Positions 52,373-60,345 of a stretch of 64,000 nt of DNA are shown piece after piece; the stretch's first letter is position 1, and every line of letters begins with the position of its first letter. This stretch comes from Streptomyces althioticus. Its GTDB lineage: Bacteria > Actinomycetota > Actinomycetes > Streptomycetales > Streptomycetaceae. The notes beneath the pieces were generated by a model, which saw only the letters and a list, made by a program, of their open reading frames with translations, was not told the DNA's origin and searched no databases. Both the position numbers and the translations under genes were made by a program. Location: contig BMSW01000002.1 in assembly GCA_014649355.1 (NCBI GenBank), positions 1-64,000 on the forward strand. The letters are read 5' to 3'.

Positions 52373-52891
52373 ATGACGACCGTCAGCGAACTGCCCTCCC
52401 CCCTGACGCTGCTCCCCCGGGCCCAGGCCGGCGACGAGCACGCGATGAACCACCTGCTGACCGCCATCACGCCCTACGTCGCGCGCATCTGCAGGTCCAT
52501 CACCCACGACGACGGTGCCGATGCCACGCAGGAGGCACTGCTCGCCGTCTACCGCGGTCTGGGTTCCCTGCGCGAACCGGCGGCGTTCTACGGCTGGGTG
52601 CGCTCGGTGACGGTCCGCGAGGCCGTCCGCACCGCCAGGCGCTACGGCGCGGAGAGCTGCTGCTCCGAGGTGGACTCGCGGGAGGAGACCAATCCCCTGG
52701 ACGCGGTGCACATCAGTGATGTGCTGGAGCGGCTGTCCCAGGCGCACCGGCAGGTCCTCACCCTGCGCGCATACGGGCTGAGCGAGGAGGAGATGGCCGA
52801 GGTGCTGGCGCTGCCGTTGGGCACCGTCCGCTCACGTCTGTTCCGGGCCCGCCGCCGATTCCAGGAGGCGTGGCAGCCCTCGGCGGCGTGA
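52373..52891 (+). CDS. antA: AntA, orphan ECF sigma factor
   Basis: A 172-residue ECF sigma factor. Region 2 runs from AQAGDEHAMNHLLTAITPYV to DATQEALLAVYRGLGSLREP with FYGWVRSVTVREAVR (region 2.4). Region 4 has VLERLSQAHRQVLTLRAYGL, then SEEEMAEVLALPLGTVRSRL with FRARRRF, the helix-turn-helix for the -35 box. There is no anti-sigma gene beside it. The last residues are PSAA; the terminal Ala-Ala is the known feature by which sigma AntA is degraded by ClpXP. It drives antGF and antH to antP. Start ATG 52373 is 64 bp after antB. Confidence 0.94.
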   Translation: MTTVSELPSPLTLLPRAQAGDEHAMNHLLTAITPYVARICRSITHDDGADATQEALLAVYRGLGSLREPAAFYGWVRSVTVREAVRTARRYGAESCCSEVDSREETNPLDAVHISDVLERLSQAHRQVLTLRAYGLSEEEMAEVLALPLGTVRSRLFRARRRFQEAWQPSAA

Positions 52892-52923
52892 GGCCGGCGC
52901 CCCTGACAGGGCGGGCCGGCACG

Positions 52924-52962
52924 ACAGCGGCCGTGGCGGTGTGTCTCCGGCACGGCCGCCGT
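52924..52962. terminator. Hairpin between antA and the convergent PAS-LuxR gene
   Basis: GCGGCCGTG (52928-52936) and CACGGCCGC (52951-52959) pair perfectly, and the outer bases GACA and GTCG extend it weakly. It lies 37 nt after antA and 29 nt before the end of the convergent regulator gene, so it may terminate both. Confidence 0.6.
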
Positions 52963-52991
52963 CGCGGGGCTAGGCAGGCCCCGGCTCCGCA

Positions 52992-53672
52992 CTACCGCAC
53001 GCGCTCCGGGAGGACCCGCGGAGGCCACTGTCCGGTGGCGAACATCCCGAGCGCGTGCGCCCGCGCCACCAGAGCGGGCCGGTTGGGGGCGTCGAAACGC
53101 CGCAGCATCTGGCCGACGCGGTATTCGATGCCCTGACGGCTCAGATAGAGACGGGAGGCCAACTGCACCGTGGATTCACCACTCGCGACACCTTCCAGCA
53201 CCTGCGCGTCGAGGGCGGTGAGTACGGGTCCGCAGACGGCCGCTTCTTCGGTCCGGCGCAGAAAGACGACGAGACCGACGATCTCACCCGTGGGCTGTCT
53301 GACGGCGATCGCGGTGACGTCGGCCGGAAAATCCCGGCCCTCTCCGTCGCGGCCCGTCACCCTTTCCCTGAATCTCCGGCAACGTCCTGAGGAAAGCGCG
53401 GCGAACTGTTCCCGCAATTGTCCGGGAACCGGAGAGCGGAGCAGTTCGAGCAGGCCGCGCCCGCATATCTCGTCGGCACTCAGGCCGAATTGCCGGGCGA
53501 ATTCCGGTTCCGCGGCTGTTACGGCCAGTGTCCGGGGGGACACATGGGCCGGGCAGGCGGCTTCCGGGGTGGCACCGTCCGGCGCGCCGATCAGGTCACG
53601 GCGGACCGGGACGGCCGCAGCGGCGGTCTTCTTCTTACGGGGCGAGGCGTCGGGGAAACTCGTGGTCGCCAC
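52992..53672 (-). CDS. PAS-LuxR family transcriptional regulator
   Basis: A 226-residue regulator. The N-terminal 50 residues are a basic, Ala-rich leader of uncertain use. A PAS domain follows (AAEPEFARQFGLSADEICGR, then FRERVTGRDGEGRDFPADVT and PTGEIVGLVVFLRRTEE). The C-terminal LuxR helix-turn-helix is LDAQVLEGVASGESTVQLAS with LYLSRQGIEYRVGQMLRRFD. The WPPRVLPE end resembles PimM and FscRI, activators of polyene clusters. FscRI also activates antimycin genes in strains with a candicidin cluster. Here such a gene is next to antA. The start GTG 53672 is uncertain; the leader may be shorter. Confidence 0.85.
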   Translation of the reverse strand: MATTSFPDASPRKKKTAAAAVPVRRDLIGAPDGATPEAACPAHVSPRTLAVTAAEPEFARQFGLSADEICGRGLLELLRSPVPGQLREQFAALSSGRCRRFRERVTGRDGEGRDFPADVTAIAVRQPTGEIVGLVVFLRRTEEAAVCGPVLTALDAQVLEGVASGESTVQLASRLYLSRQGIEYRVGQMLRRFDAPNRPALVARAHALGMFATGQWPPRVLPERVR

Positions 53673-54355
53673 GGACGTACCGTCCTTCTTCCTGCGCGTG
53701 GGGGGCTGGGAAGGGTGTGCGGACGCGGAGCGGTCCGGTGCGCTGTGCCTTGGTGTCGGCGAGCGCCCGGTGCCGGCGTGCCACCTCGTCGGCGGCCGGG
53801 GCCGTGTGTCCGCGTCGTTCCGGGCCGGCGGCGGGCGCCGGGTCCCCGGGGAGGGTCGGGGTGAGCAGAGGAAGCGGTGCCGAGGCGACCGTCGTCCGGG
53901 TCACCTGGATAACGTTGTCATGACCACTCGATCCCGCGGCGCGCTCCCGTCGGCGGACGACGCGGCGGCCGGGCGGGCGAACCGTACATTCTGCCGTGAC
54001 GAGAAGCCCGTTCGGGCAGTGCGCGGCACGAAAACCTCCACGATACGGAGAGGGGGTTCGTTTGAGGAGTCGCCTTCGAGACTAAGGGGAGGCAACTCCT
54101 GAGGCAAGAGTTTGTCAGGTGAACCAGGCATCTTGTCAACTGTTCCGTGCCCGGGCCTATTTCGGGCGCGCACACCCCCCGATGCAAACAATTCCGGCGA
54201 GGTGGCGACGCCGCCTCCGGAATGCGCAGCCAGCCGTGCACAACGGCTTGTCGCTCCTTGCCGCGCTTCCTAAAATGTGGACAACTCACACGCCCGTTCG
54301 GGCAAACGGAACCGCAGATACCGGACCGGCCGGGCCACCGAACCCGAGGAGGGAG
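53673..54355. promoter_or_regulatory. Divergent upstream region of the PAS-LuxR and XRE genes
   Basis: The 683-bp gap carries no convincing gene. TTGTCA occurs at 54112-54117 and again at 54133-54138, 21 bp apart; these could be -35 hexamers or half-sites. AT content is higher here (54060-54280) than in the neighbouring genes, as expected for a promoter of the XRE regulator. The ribosome-binding site GAGGAGGGAG ends just before 54356. Confidence 0.4.
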
Positions 54356-55645
54356 ATGCTGGATCAGCCGCAGTTCGGCCGTCGGCTCAAAAGACTGCGT
54401 GCCGCGCGGGGCCTGAGCCAGGCCGACGTCGCCGGCGACGGGATGTCGACCGGGCATCTGTCGCGCCTGGAGTCCGGTGAACGGCGGCCCACGGAGCGGA
54501 CCGTGGCCTATCTCACCCGGCGGCTCGGTGTGGACGCCTCCGTCCTGACCGGGCCCACGGACGGCAGGTCCCTGACCGCGGTGCTGGCGTCCGTGGCCTC
54601 GGCGCCCGCGGGTTCGGAAGGCACGCAGGTGCTCGGCCGCGCCGTCGAAGAGGACCCGGGAGAGGACCCGGCCGCGCGCTGGCAGGCCCTGTGGCTGCTG
54701 AGCCGCGACGCGGGCCGCGACGGCGACTACGAGCTCGAACGCGTCCGGCTGCTGGAACTCCTGGAACTGAGCAGCGTGTTGGAGGCACCCGACCTGCGGG
54801 CCAGGTCGTTGGTGCGGTACGCCCGCTGCACCCGTGCCCTGGGCGATGCCGAGGGCGCGGAACCGGCGGCCGTGGAGGCACTGGCCGTGGCCCGCGCCGC
54901 GGGGCTGGGCGTGCCCGACACCCTTGCCGCCCTCACGGTGCTGATCGGCATCGAGACGGAACTCGGCAGGTGGAAGGCGGCCTCCCGGCACGTCGACGAG
55001 ATGGAACGCGATCTGCTGCCCGGGGCCCCCTCCGCCCTAGCGGCCGAGGCGTTGTGGGTGGCCGCCGAGGTCAGCGACCGCCAGGGCGACGAGGCGACCG
55101 CCCTGGCCCGGATGGACACCGCCCTGCGCCTCCTCGAGGGCGGGGACGACCTGGTCCTGTGGGCCCGGCTGCGGGCCGCCGCCACCGCGACAGCGCTGCA
55201 CATGTCACCACCCCGGGTGGCCGCGGCCGAGCGCTGGCTGGCCGAGGCCGCCCCCGTCCTCGGCCTGATCGGCACGCCCGTACAACTGCAGGAACTGCAC
55301 GCGCTCCAGGCACACCTGGCGTTCGCGCAGGGCCGGCTGGACGACGCGCGCGCGCTGAGCCGGGGCGTGCTGTCCGAGGAGCACCTGCGTCTGTCCTACC
55401 GCGACCGGGTGCGGCTGTCGGTCCTCGACGGCCGGCTCACGATCCTGGCGGGCCGGGTCGAGGAGGGGGTCGCGGCCCTGGAACGGCTGGCGCGTCAGAC
55501 GACCCAGTCCGGGAGCCGCGATCTCGCGGCCCACATATGGCAGGCCCTGGCCACCACCCTGGCGGCGCACGTCCACTCCCCCCAGGACGGCCCGGCACCC
55601 GGTGAGTCCCGGCCGGACGGGCGGGTGGCGGGCCAACCAGCTTGA
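54356..55645 (+). CDS. XRE-family regulator with TPR-like C-terminal part
   Basis: A 429-residue protein. Residues 1-70 are a Cro/CI-type helix-turn-helix (FGRRLKRLRAARGLSQADVA, then MSTGHLSRLESGERRPTERT). The remaining 350 residues are helical repeats, such as DLRARSLVRYARCTRALGDA, LGRWKAASRHVDEMERDLL and ARALSRGVLSEEHLRLSYRD, typical of actinomycete XRE-TPR regulators that sense a peptide or small ligand. ATG 54356 is chosen for the strong GAGGAGGGAG. It lies just outside the antimycin genes and transcribes away from them; a link is possible but not shown. Confidence 0.8.
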   Translation: MLDQPQFGRRLKRLRAARGLSQADVAGDGMSTGHLSRLESGERRPTERTVAYLTRRLGVDASVLTGPTDGRSLTAVLASVASAPAGSEGTQVLGRAVEEDPGEDPAARWQALWLLSRDAGRDGDYELERVRLLELLELSSVLEAPDLRARSLVRYARCTRALGDAEGAEPAAVEALAVARAAGLGVPDTLAALTVLIGIETELGRWKAASRHVDEMERDLLPGAPSALAAEALWVAAEVSDRQGDEATALARMDTALRLLEGGDDLVLWARLRAAATATALHMSPPRVAAAERWLAEAAPVLGLIGTPVQLQELHALQAHLAFAQGRLDDARALSRGVLSEEHLRLSYRDRVRLSVLDGRLTILAGRVEEGVAALERLARQTTQSGSRDLAAHIWQALATTLAAHVHSPQDGPAPGESRPDGRVAGQPA

Positions 55646-56200
55646 GGGCCTCGCCAGCGGGCGAACGAAGCCTCCCTGTCGTACTGGAACGGCGTGGGCC
55701 AGGCCGTGGACAACCACAACGAGGCCTCCGCCTTCTCGTACGGCCACGACGGACAGGTGCCGTGGCGAAGCCTGGGCAGATGACCACGACGACTCCAAGG
55801 TCTCCAGCAGAGCCGGACTCGTCCCCATGTGGATCACCAGGGTCGACGGTCAGGACCGCCGCCCGCGGCTGGTCGTGCCGGCCGGTGCGTAGTCGCCGAA
55901 CCGACTCGTCGGTCACCGAGGACCGACCCGAGCCGCCGGTACCCGTGGTCCAAGCACCGGCACCCGGCGAGCACGGTCTTCCCTTCTGCGTCGAAGTGTC
56001 GAGCCATATGAGCTGATCAACGCGATCGGTCGGAACGCCCTGGCCTTCACAGGCGTGGCATGGAACGTGTCACATCCGCTCATTCAGCAGTTCCCCCGGC
56101 ACCAAAAGCGGAGATCGAGATTCCGCGGCTCCTTCCGGCGGTTCCATGGGGCACGGGCGCAGGCCCGAAACAGTCGGGTCGTGAAAGACAGGTGACGCAC
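55646..56200. other. Intergenic stretch with short gene relics
   Basis: No intact gene. One rightward piece reads SYWNGVGQAVDNHNEASAFS then YGHDGQVPWRSLGR with a stop near 55784, and another reads SRAGLVPMWITRVDGQDRRP to a stop at 55893. Both look like ends of lost genes, but I cannot assign them. The last 20 bases hold the ribosome-binding site of the EF-hand gene (AGGTGA). Confidence 0.35.
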
Positions 56201-56734
56201 ATGCGCGATGAGGCCGCCAAGCGGGTCGAGCTGGTCTTCTCCCTCTTCGACGCCAACGGCAACGGAGTCCTCGACTCCGTCGACTTCGACCTGATGACGG
56301 ACCGCGTTCTGGAAGCGGCGGCCGCTTCGGACGACGGTGCCAAGGACGCCGTCAGAGCCGCGTTCCGCCGCTACTGGACGACGCTGGCCATGGAACTGGA
56401 CGCCAACGGCGACGGTGTCATCTCCCTGACGGAGTTCCGTCCCTTCGTGCTGGACCCCGAGCGTTTCGGCCCCACGGTCGCCGAGTTCGCCGAGGCACTC
56501 TCCGCGCTCGGCGACCCCGACGGGGACGGCTTGATCGAGCGCCCCCTGTTCGAGTCGCTGATGACGGCGATCGGCTTCGAGCAGGCGAACATCCACGCCC
56601 TCTTCGACGCGTTCGGTCCGGACGCCGACGACCGCATCACCGTGGACACGTGGGCCGCCGGCATCAAGGACTACTACGCGCCGGACAAGGCCGGGATTCC
56701 CGGCGACCGGCTGGTCGCGGCCCACGCCGTCTGA
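56201..56734 (+). CDS. EF-hand calcium-binding protein (calerythrin-like)
   Basis: A 177-residue soluble protein with three canonical EF-hand loops: DANGNGVLDSVD (17-28), DANGDGVISLTE (67-78) and DPDGDGLIERPL (105-116). A fourth loop near residue 145 (DADDRITVDTW) is degenerate. Arrangement and length match calerythrin-like calcium buffers or sensors of actinomycetes. ATG 56201 is preceded by AGGTGA; the frame is open further upstream without a ribosome-binding site. It is followed by a very strong hairpin, so it is monocistronic. Confidence 0.85.
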   Translation: MRDEAAKRVELVFSLFDANGNGVLDSVDFDLMTDRVLEAAAASDDGAKDAVRAAFRRYWTTLAMELDANGDGVISLTEFRPFVLDPERFGPTVAEFAEALSALGDPDGDGLIERPLFESLMTAIGFEQANIHALFDAFGPDADDRITVDTWAAGIKDYYAPDKAGIPGDRLVAAHAV

Positions 56735-56740
56735 CCCGCC

Positions 56741-56779
56741 GCCAGGGGCCGTACCGCCGTCGGCGGTACGGCCCCTGGC
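56741..56779. terminator. Strong hairpin terminator (18-bp perfect stem)
   Basis: GCCAGGGGCCGTACCGCC (56741-56758) pairs perfectly with 56762-56779 around a GTC loop. It lies 7 nt after the EF-hand gene stop and ahead of the convergent methyltransferase gene end at 56833, so it probably serves both transcripts. Confidence 0.85.
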
Positions 56780-56803
56780 CGGACGTCCGCGACGTCGGTG
56801 CCC

Positions 56804-56840
56804 GGGCGTCGGGGCGTCAGGGCGTCAGGGCGTCAGGGCG
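56804..56840. repeat. Tandem 8-bp repeat at the methyltransferase stop codon
   Basis: Units GGGCGTCG, GGGCGTCA, GGGCGTCA and GGGCGTCA follow one another from 56804, with a partial fifth. The stop codon of the leftward methyltransferase gene (56833-56835) lies in the last full unit. Replication slippage is the likely origin. Confidence 0.8.
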
Positions 56841-57738
56841 CGAGCTTGCGCGCGAACACCCAGCGGTTGCCCTCCAGCGCGTCGTTGGGCTCGGGGAGGG
56901 GGCCACGCCCGTGCTCCCTGGTGAACTCGAAGGGTGTGTGCATCGAGGTGGACCAGCCCTTGGCCGTCAGGGCGCCCGCGGAGTCGGGGCGTGGTCCTTT
57001 GTCGAAGAGGTGGAGCAGGTCGATGCCGATCAGCCGGTGCGTCGCCGTGTAGATCGGGCTGTCACGGTACGCCAGGAAATCCTTCTCCAGCTTGGCCTCG
57101 AAGGCCAGGGCACTGCCGGCGGCGGTCAGCCGGTCCACCGTGTCGACCAGGTGCGTCTCGGCGGGACCCGGGAGGTAGAAGAGGAGTCCCTCGGCCAGCC
57201 AGACGCTGGGTGCGGCGGGGTCGAAACCCACGGCGGTGAGCGCGTCGGCCCAGTCCTCACGCAGGTCGACCGGCACGGGGACGCGCTTCACCTCGGGAGC
57301 GGCCGACAGGCCCGTGAGCACCTGTTCCTTGAACGCCAGCACGCTCGCCCTGTCGATCTCGTAGACGACGCAGTCGGACGGAAGGTCCAGGCGGAAGGCT
57401 CGGGTGTCCAACCCCGCCCCCAGCAATACCACTTGGCGGGCGCCCGCGCCGGCCGATTGGAGGACGAAGTCGTCGAGCACCCTGGTGCGCAGGCCGAAGT
57501 AGCGGGCGAACCTCCCCCACAGCGGGTTGTCGTCCCCGTCCGGAACCTCTTCGATGCGCACCGGCCAGTGCGCGCAGGCGGGGGCCGCGCGCACGAAGTG
57601 CTCGGCGTAGGGATCCTGCGCCAGGCTGTCGTGCCGGTGGGTTTCGACGGCCCGTGACGCGGCGACCAGGAGGGCGGTCAGGCCCACTCCCCCGTCCACG
57701 CCTTCCGCGTCCGTGTGCCGGGGTGTCGTGCCTGCCAT
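56833..57738 (-). CDS. LCMT-family (TcmP-like) SAM-dependent methyltransferase
   Basis: A 301-residue protein of the leucine carboxyl methyltransferase-like group. Landmarks are the SAM-binding segment QVVLLGAGLDTRAFRLDLPS near residue 100, the acidic pocket VVYEIDRASVLAFKEQVL, and the active-site area PSVWLAEGLLFYLPGPAETH. Members transfer methyl groups to carboxylates or hydroxyls of small molecules; substrate unknown. It begins 79 bp after the ADH gene on the same strand, so it may belong to the mfnB-like cassette. A strong terminator lies downstream. Confidence 0.8.
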   Translation of the reverse strand: MAGTTPRHTDAEGVDGGVGLTALLVAASRAVETHRHDSLAQDPYAEHFVRAAPACAHWPVRIEEVPDGDDNPLWGRFARYFGLRTRVLDDFVLQSAGAGARQVVLLGAGLDTRAFRLDLPSDCVVYEIDRASVLAFKEQVLTGLSAAPEVKRVPVPVDLREDWADALTAVGFDPAAPSVWLAEGLLFYLPGPAETHLVDTVDRLTAAGSALAFEAKLEKDFLAYRDSPIYTATHRLIGIDLLHLFDKGPRPDSAGALTAKGWSTSMHTPFEFTREHGRGPLPEPNDALEGNRWVFARKLAP

Positions 57739-57817
57739 GCTGCCTCCGTCGGCGGGAGTGGGGGGTACGGGATGTCATGGGGCGGGGTGGGTGGACGCCC
57801 GGTGCCGCGGGCCTCGG

Positions 57818-58924
57818 TCACCGGCTCGCCCTGTCCGGGAGCAGGACGGGTTTGACCGCACGGCCCGCGTCGCAGTCACGTTCGGCCTCGTTGATGCCGG
57901 ACAGGGGGTAGGTGCGGATCAGCTGGTCGAAAGGGAAGCGTCCGGCCCGCCACAAGCCGATCAGCCGGGGGATCAACAGCGCGGGCACGGCGTCCCCTTC
58001 GCAGATGTGGCGCACGCTGCGTCCGCGGTCGAGGGTGCCCGGTTCGAGGGTGAGCGGACCGTGGAGGCGCGCCACCAGACCAAGGGTGCCGGTGGGGCGC
58101 AGCGCGTGGAGCGCCTGGTTGATGAGCGGGGGTGAGGCGGTGGTGTCCAGCGCGTAGCGGGCGCCGCCGTCGGTCAGCCGCCGGATCCGTTCGGGCAGGT
58201 CGGGTGAGGCGGCGGGCAGGGGGATCGCGCCGAATCGCTCGGCCGCGGCGAGCCTTTGGGGGTGCCGGTCGACGGCCACGGTCGGCGCCCCCGCGGCGGT
58301 CGCCGCCATCACCGCGGTCAGGCCGACGGCACCCGCGCCGAGGACGACGAGCGTGTCGCCGGGGCCCGCGCCGAAGGTGTTCAGCACGGCTCCGGCACCG
58401 GTGAGGGAGCCGCAGCCGAGGGGACCGAGCAGTTCGAGCGGCAGTGCGGGATCGACCCGTACGGCGTTGCGGGCGGAGACGAGGGCGTATTCGGCGAACG
58501 AGGACTGCCCGAACCAGCGGGGCGCCAGCGGGGCGCCGGACGCGTCGGTGAGCCGGGGCGGCTTCTCCTCGCGCCCCCCGAAGAGGTTGAGGGAGGCGAA
58601 GGAGTCGCAGTAGGCGGGGGCCGCGCCGCGGCAGGTCGGGCAGTGTCCGCAGGAGTCGAAGCTGAGCACGACGTGGTCACCGACATCGACACCGGTGTCG
58701 GTGCCGCCTCCCGTGCGCACCACGACCCCGGCGCCCTCGTGGCCGAGGACGGCGGGCACCGGGCTCCGGCCGGCCGATCGCCGGACCGCGAGGTCGGTCC
58801 GGCACATCCCGGCGCCCGCGATCTCGACCAGGATCTCGCCGGCGGCCGGCTCGGTCCGCAGCACCACCTCCTCCATCGTGAACGGGGCGTCGTACGCACG
58901 CAGTACTGCTGCCTGGAACCTCAT
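57818..58924 (-). CDS. Zinc-dependent alcohol dehydrogenase (MDR family)
   Basis: A 368-residue medium-chain dehydrogenase. Catalytic zinc ligands are Cys in GAGMCRTDLAVRR and His-Glu in VLGHEGAGVVV. The structural zinc lobe is SCGHCPTCRGAAPAYC with four Cys. The NAD(P) site is VLGAGAVGLTAVMAATAAGA. The aryl or allylic alcohol dehydrogenase subgroup fits the GxFxxxSxFA-like stretch GQSSFAEYALVSARNAVRV. It starts 3 nt after the upstream aldehyde dehydrogenase stop, so the two are co-translated. In this cassette it may oxidise or form a hydroxymethyl-furan. Confidence 0.85.
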   Translation of the reverse strand: MRFQAAVLRAYDAPFTMEEVVLRTEPAAGEILVEIAGAGMCRTDLAVRRSAGRSPVPAVLGHEGAGVVVRTGGGTDTGVDVGDHVVLSFDSCGHCPTCRGAAPAYCDSFASLNLFGGREEKPPRLTDASGAPLAPRWFGQSSFAEYALVSARNAVRVDPALPLELLGPLGCGSLTGAGAVLNTFGAGPGDTLVVLGAGAVGLTAVMAATAAGAPTVAVDRHPQRLAAAERFGAIPLPAASPDLPERIRRLTDGGARYALDTTASPPLINQALHALRPTGTLGLVARLHGPLTLEPGTLDRGRSVRHICEGDAVPALLIPRLIGLWRAGRFPFDQLIRTYPLSGINEAERDCDAGRAVKPVLLPDRASR

Positions 58925-58927
58925 GTG

Positions 58928-60337
58928 TCACGCCTCCGGCGGGCGGTGGACGACGAACGGCCGGAGGTTGCCGTACAGCCCCCACGGCCCGCCGGCGACA
59001 CCGACGCCGCTGTCCTTGACGCCCGCGAACGGCTGGGCCAGGGACAGTTCGGCGTGGTGGTTGACCCAGGCGGTGCCGCAGTCGAGCCGCTCAGCCACCG
59101 CCCCGGCACGGTCCAGGTCGGTGCCCCACACGGAGCCGCCCAGGCCGAAGCCGGTGCCGTTGGCCGCCTCGACTGCCTCGTCGAGACTCCTGTACGCCAG
59201 CACCGGCAGCACCGGCCCGAACTGTTCCCCGGTCACCACCGGGCTGTCGGGCGGCACGTCGACGAGGACGGTGGGGGCGAAGAAGTAACCCGGCCCGTCC
59301 TGCCGGTGGCCGCCCGCCGCGGCCCGCGCCCCGTTTGCCAGGGCCTGCCGGGTGAGCTGCTGGATGCGGGCCAGCTGCGGGGCGTTGTTGACCGGGCCCA
59401 GCTCGGTGGCGGGGTCCAGACCGGGGCCGACGGTGACGGTCTTCGCCCGCTGGGCGAGGGCTTCGACGACGTCGGCGTGCAGCCGGGCGGGGACGTAGAG
59501 GCGTTTGACCGCCATGCAGACCTGTCCGCAGTTGCGGAACGCCGCCCAGAACAGCCGGTCGGCGATCCGCTCCACGTCGACGTCGTCGAGCAGGACGGCC
59601 GCGTCGTTGCCGCCCAGCTCCAGCGTCACGCGGGCGAGGGAGTCCGCCGCCGCCCGGGCGACCGCCCGCCCGGTGGGCACCGACCCGGTGAAGGTGACGT
59701 GGCGGATGCCCGGATGGGAGGCGAGACGGGCGCCGAGGGGTTCCCGGCCGGTGACGACGGTCAGGACGTCCTCGGGCAGGACGGAGGCGAGGACGGACCC
59801 CAGCATCCGCGTGGCCAGCGGGGTGAACGGAGAAGGTTTGAGGACGACGGTGTTGCCCGCGGCCAGAGCGGGCGCGAACTTCGCCGCCGCGAGCTGCAGC
59901 GGGAAGTTCCACGGCACGATCGCGGCGACAGGCCCGAGCGACCGCCACCGGACCTCGCTGCGTACCGGCCGGCCGTCGTCGATCGGCCGGGTCCTCGGAG
60001 CGAGGCCCGCGAAGTAGCGCAGACGGGCCGCCGTACGGGCGACCTCCGCGTACGACTCGGCCAGCGGCTTGCCCTGCTCCCGGGTGAGCGACCGGGCGAG
60101 GCCCTCACCGGCCGCCTCCACCGCCTCGGCCGCCGCGCGCAACGCGGTGCTGCGCGCGGCGGGGTCGGCCCGCCACACGCTCCAGGCCCGCCGCGCCCGG
60201 CCGACCACGGCGTCCAGCTCGTCGGGCTGCTGATCGGGGGCCTCGTCGAACGCTTCCCCGGTGGCCGGATCGACGACGGGAAAGCGGGCCGCCCCCGGGG
60301 CGGGCACACGCTCGGGCACGGGCTCGGTGGTCGGCAT
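58928..60337 (-). CDS. Aldehyde dehydrogenase (NAD(P)-dependent)
   Basis: A 469-residue ALDH-superfamily enzyme. It has IVPWNFPLQLAAAKFAPALA (cofactor site), FTGSVPTGRAVARAAADS, the general-base Glu in VTLELGGNDAAVLLDD and the catalytic Cys in FRNCGQVCMAVKRLYVPA. The end PFAGVKDSGVGVAGGPWGLY matches substrate-pocket parts of semialdehyde and aryl-aldehyde enzymes. The role could be oxidation of the MfnB product aldehyde to a furoic acid. It starts 8 nt after the mfnB-like gene and is 3 nt from the ADH gene. Confidence 0.88.
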   Translation of the reverse strand: MPTTEPVPERVPAPGAARFPVVDPATGEAFDEAPDQQPDELDAVVGRARRAWSVWRADPAARSTALRAAAEAVEAAGEGLARSLTREQGKPLAESYAEVARTAARLRYFAGLAPRTRPIDDGRPVRSEVRWRSLGPVAAIVPWNFPLQLAAAKFAPALAAGNTVVLKPSPFTPLATRMLGSVLASVLPEDVLTVVTGREPLGARLASHPGIRHVTFTGSVPTGRAVARAAADSLARVTLELGGNDAAVLLDDVDVERIADRLFWAAFRNCGQVCMAVKRLYVPARLHADVVEALAQRAKTVTVGPGLDPATELGPVNNAPQLARIQQLTRQALANGARAAAGGHRQDGPGYFFAPTVLVDVPPDSPVVTGEQFGPVLPVLAYRSLDEAVEAANGTGFGLGGSVWGTDLDRAGAVAERLDCGTAWVNHHAELSLAQPFAGVKDSGVGVAGGPWGLYGNLRPFVVHRPPEA

Positions 60338-60345
60338 GGCGGCGG

